From Zygnema cylindricum (taxonomy: Eukaryota; Streptophyta; Zygnematophyceae; Zygnematales; Zygnemataceae), in assembly GCA_037447655.1 (NCBI GenBank), contig JBBHKE010000900.1, forward strand, positions 1 through 34,076: 34,076 nucleotides of DNA, given 5' to 3'. The notes beneath the pieces are model-generated. The model worked only from the letters and a program-made list of their open reading frames with translations. It had not been told where the DNA came from and did not search any database. The position numbers were made by a program, and so were the translations under genes. This document shows positions 31,853 through 34,076 of the stretch, piece by piece. How positions within the stretch are numbered: the first letter of the stretch is position 1; every line of letters begins with the position of its first letter.

Positions 31853-31913
31853 CATGTTTCTTTTACGCAAATATATTAAGACCTAGAAAAAACAAAAACT
31901 ATTTATTTCAACA

Positions 31914-31918
31914 GGTGA
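31914..31918. repeat. Target site duplication of F, right
   Basis: GGTGA, identical to 26685-26689. Confidence 0.9.
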
Positions 31919-32630
31919 TGCATGAAGACGAAACATAGGCACCATGGGAGCCATATCTGATTCGAGTTTTGGAAATGAAAATTGGCAGAAGATAATTCTG
32001 AACAGAAAATTGTAAGGTCCATGATATTGGATGGTGAACCGTTTTTAATTTTTTTATTTCTGTATTTATTGCATTTGCAAGCGACGATATGTTCTCGAGG
32101 CTGACACCAAAAAGTTGCATTACATGTAATATTATTATGTTCGTCACATTCACTTTAACCACAAAGGGAAGAGAATAAAAACAAAACACCAAAACAAAGG
32201 TAAAACAACAGAGATATAAATACTATTTCCTAAATATGTCAAATTTGTGCGTTTTCCTTTTATAACAATTTTTCTATAACCGAGTTGGACGTCTTGGGCA
32301 TTATCCAATTCAAGAATAAATCCCAAGAGCATTCTTTGTATTTGACGAGCAATATGAACCACAACTTGCTTTCAACCATTTGAACGTTATCACTTGCTTC
32401 ACATCATTTTGAGGCAACGCAAGCAAACTTTAACAAATATAGCAATATTTGTTGCATATTATTGCAATAAAATCTTTTGGCGAAAACTCGACATTATGTC
32501 ATTTCATCCGTTGTGGTTAGTTCGCATGTTTCTTCAAAGAGGGCGGCTTGAAGACTTAAAGTTTTTCAAAACATACAAAAAATTCAATAGTGTAGTATCT
32601 TGGAGTCGGTTTTCCTAACAAGTACACCGT

Positions 32631-32835
32631 GAATCGTTATTAGTGTTAATGTTTTTTTCGTCTCCTTAAACATCTTTTCTCCGTACACGCATGTCGGTTT
32701 TTATATCTGACGGTTGAGATTGAAAGTTAAGATTCTCAGCTTCCGATTGACGGTCTTAAATTGAAAATCGGACAAGAGTGTACCGAGAAAAGATGTTTTA
32801 TGTGGCGAAAAAAATATTAACGCTAATAGCGATAC
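32631..32835. mobile_element. Fold-back MITE-like element (205 bp)
   Basis: Long terminal inverted repeats. About 70 bases from 32631 (GAATCGTTATTAGTG) match the reverse complement of the 70 bases ending at 32835 (GTATCGCTATTAGCG) with roughly 80-85 percent identity. This includes AAACATCTTTTCTC, then CGTACAC or GGTACAC. About 60 bases separate the arms. There is no coding capacity and I see no convincing target duplication, so the superfamily is unassigned. Confidence 0.7.
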
Positions 32836-33651
32836 AATATGTAGTGATTCTTTTTGTGGAACATTGCACGCACATTTTATTATAAAACATGCAGTTTCAG
32901 ACAGATTCGAGTTCATGAAGTAACGTCAAAATTCGTTTAATAAGAACAGAAAACCAAGGAAACAAATGGAAAATATCCACCAGAAACTAAAAAAAAAAGA
33001 CTAACCAAAAACACACTAACAAGAAGAACAGATTTTCAGAACTATTTCCCCACAATATAAAAACGAGAAAAATTTACTAATGTCGAAATATATAAATCTC
33101 TTAAACTCCCGACAATCGGATAATAGAAAGGGGACTCTAATAGCATGAATACATCTAAGAGAAAAATAAATTAAATATCTTGTTTAAAAAAATTAAAAAG
33201 GATACTAGGACTGAATGTCTCATAACAAGACCTGGTTGAGACCTGATTTAAACATCACTGTGAACTATAAAAACTAACAAATGAAATAAAAAGGAATTAT
33301 TTACATTTACGATTACTTTTCGGAACACATATCTTTACTCCTTTCTGAAATCCCAATCGCCACACCCACCCACAAGAATCCGAAAAGAAAAAAGTTAAAA
33401 CAAATAAGTCACGAGAATTACTCAAAACTATGGCATAACGAAAAAACCAAGGATAAAGCCAGAAAAGAGAGGATTTTTTATTTAACCACCACACATAATT
33501 TGAGGGCTCAAATTAAAACAAAAAAAAGAAGGATTCAAGCTAATTTTCCCCACCCTCTCCCTTTCTCCAAACAAAACACGACACAAAACCAAAAAAGTCC
33601 CGCAAGGCCACAAAGAAAAAAAAACACACAGCAAAAATTTTTTTGCTTCAA

Positions 33652-33710
33652 ACGTGAATATTACGTGAATTACGTGAATTACGTAAATATTACGTATTAT
33701 TCCGTGAATT
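33652..33710. repeat. ATTACGTGA short tandem repeat
   Basis: Four to five imperfect 8-16 base units of the type ATTACGTGA. Possibly a decayed microsatellite; the ACGTGA core resembles ABRE/G-box half sites, which may be chance. Confidence 0.5.
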
Positions 33711-33936
33711 TTTGACCTCCTAAAACAAAACCAACAAACCCAACAACGCAATAAAAGCTCCAAAATCCCAAAACCTGACATGACTCACAAAAACATTTGA
33801 GAAAACCCAAAAACCTCAAAAAAATTCAAATCCGAAAATCGGGAAGACTCGAAAACCCCCAAATGTCAAACCCAAGAAACCCCAAAACCACAAATTTACC
33901 CAAAAAACGAAAAAGGCAAAAAATGTTGCAATATGT

Positions 33937-33938
33937 AC
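33937..33938 (-). promoter_or_regulatory. Predicted 5' splice site
   Basis: Minus strand GAG then GTACAT: a GT donor right after the conserved protein block ends. Beyond it the frame becomes a hydrophobic, Phe-rich low-complexity translation, as expected for intron. Confidence 0.5.
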
Positions 33939-34076
33939 CTCGACCATGACGCATCCGAGCTTCAAGCTCCGGTTGAGAGTGTTGAAGAGGCCCACATTCG
34001 AATAGAAGCACTTCTTCAAAATGTCGCTGCAGCTCTCGCCCGCCTTCACCTTGTAGATCTTCGCGTCCGACCGACA
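33939..34076 (-). CDS. Partial exon, probable LysM-domain protein
   Basis: Forty-six codons on the minus strand entering from the right edge: CRSDAKIYKVKAGESCSDIL, then KKCFYSNVGLFNTLNRSLKLGC and VMVE. The pattern Y-x-V-x-A-G-E-S-C-x-x-I, followed about 15 residues on by LFNTLNRSL, fits the LysM fold seen in plant cell-wall or extracellular LysM proteins that bind GlcNAc-containing polymers. Three or four cysteines suggest a secreted, disulphide-bonded form. Codons are GC-rich, in contrast with the AT-rich flank, supporting a real exon. Start, signal peptide and remaining exons are outside or beyond an intron I cannot define. The assignment rests on one short exon and could be wrong. Confidence 0.5.

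Larger units (their letters stand above)
26690..31913 (-). mobile_element. Copia element F, deleted and rearranged
   Basis: Bounded by LTRs 26690-27684 (3') and 30938-31913 (5') and by GGTGA duplications. The interior on the minus strand runs: primer site, broken gag and protease, a duplicated protease/integrase-boundary segment, a foreign LTR fragment (G), the end of RT with RNase H, then the polypurine tract. Most of integrase and the RT core are missing. The LTRs differ by several percent, so it is older than C. Confidence 0.9.
30938..31913 (-). mobile_element. 5' LTR of F
   Basis: 976 bp, TGTTGAAATAAATAG (31913) to TGCA at 30938 on the minus strand. A GTAC cluster (six at 31238-31311), a tRNA-like module and the hairpin are present. 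Confidence 0.88.
31919..33938. other. AT-rich non-coding host region
   Basis: No convincing coding sequence on either strand; open frames are under 100 codons and AT-biased. The right part (about 33000-33938) is A-rich on plus, so T-rich on minus, as expected for a minus-strand intron of the LysM exon. It contains the MITE-like element at 32631-32835 and short ACGTGA repeats at 33652-33710. Confidence 0.6.

Noticed and set aside
33482-33781. Open frames of 60-100 codons in the AT-rich right end
   Set aside because: Low-complexity, Phe/Leu-rich translations of a T-rich strand, more like intron than exon.
1-34076. CRISPR array, bacterial operon or phage
   Set aside because: No regularly spaced repeats, no ribosome-binding-site-led operons; coding content is eukaryotic LTR retrotransposons.

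Overview
The window looks like intergenic heterochromatin of a plant-lineage nuclear genome. It is almost entirely Ty1/copia LTR retrotransposons, nested, truncated and fused to one another, with one Ty3/gypsy fragment. Only the right end (about 31.9-34.1 kb) looks like host DNA: an AT-rich stretch with a fold-back MITE-like element, then one spliced exon of a probable LysM-domain gene running off the edge. The plant assignment rests on the tRNA primer site of the main copia family, which matches the anticodon arm of plant initiator tRNA-Met as I remember it, and on the LysM-like exon. I cannot name the species.

Layout. 1-500 is part of a minus-strand LTR (B). 501-939 is a plus-strand LTR fragment (H) sitting in a minus-strand copia pol pseudogene (A, 940-2335), followed by A's LTR (2336-3399). 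A sits in a gag/leader remnant of a second copia family (E2, 3400-3928), followed by E2's LTR (3929-4698). The outer end of that LTR abuts the 3' half of a plus-strand E-family pol (E1, 4699-7025), then an LTR (7193 to about 7935) and a stub of gag (to 8075). A decayed minus-strand copia (D, 8076-10968) follows. Next comes the best element, C (11027-17476), complete with 1049-bp LTRs and a TCTCA target duplication, inserted into element B (about 10969-11026 plus 17477-19923). 19424-24121 is a second copy of 1-4698. It is followed by a gypsy gag-protease fragment (24122-25872), a plus-strand copia LTR containing a 10-N gap, about 95 bp of unplaced DNA, element F (26690-31913, target duplication GGTGA), then the host region.

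The most interesting system is in the LTRs of the A/B/C/F/G copia family. Each full LTR carries, on the strand opposite to gag-pol, a tRNA-gene-like module: D-arm/A-box-like and B-box-like sequence followed within a few bases by a T4-T6 tract. Next to it is an imperfect hairpin of about 87 nt whose stem shows compensating changes between copies. The LTRs also hold dense clusters of GTAC. The primer-binding site is 15 nt complementary to the anticodon arm, not the 3' end, of initiator tRNA-Met. It abuts the LTR directly and is itself read as gag codons, while the first gag ATG lies inside the LTR. This resembles, in concept, Cassandra TRIMs that carry a 5S rRNA promoter in their LTRs, but with a tRNA-type module.

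No gene here other than the partial LysM exon looks like a host gene. Only element C keeps a near-intact gag-pol: one TGA interrupts 1452 codons and all recognisable catalytic residues are present.
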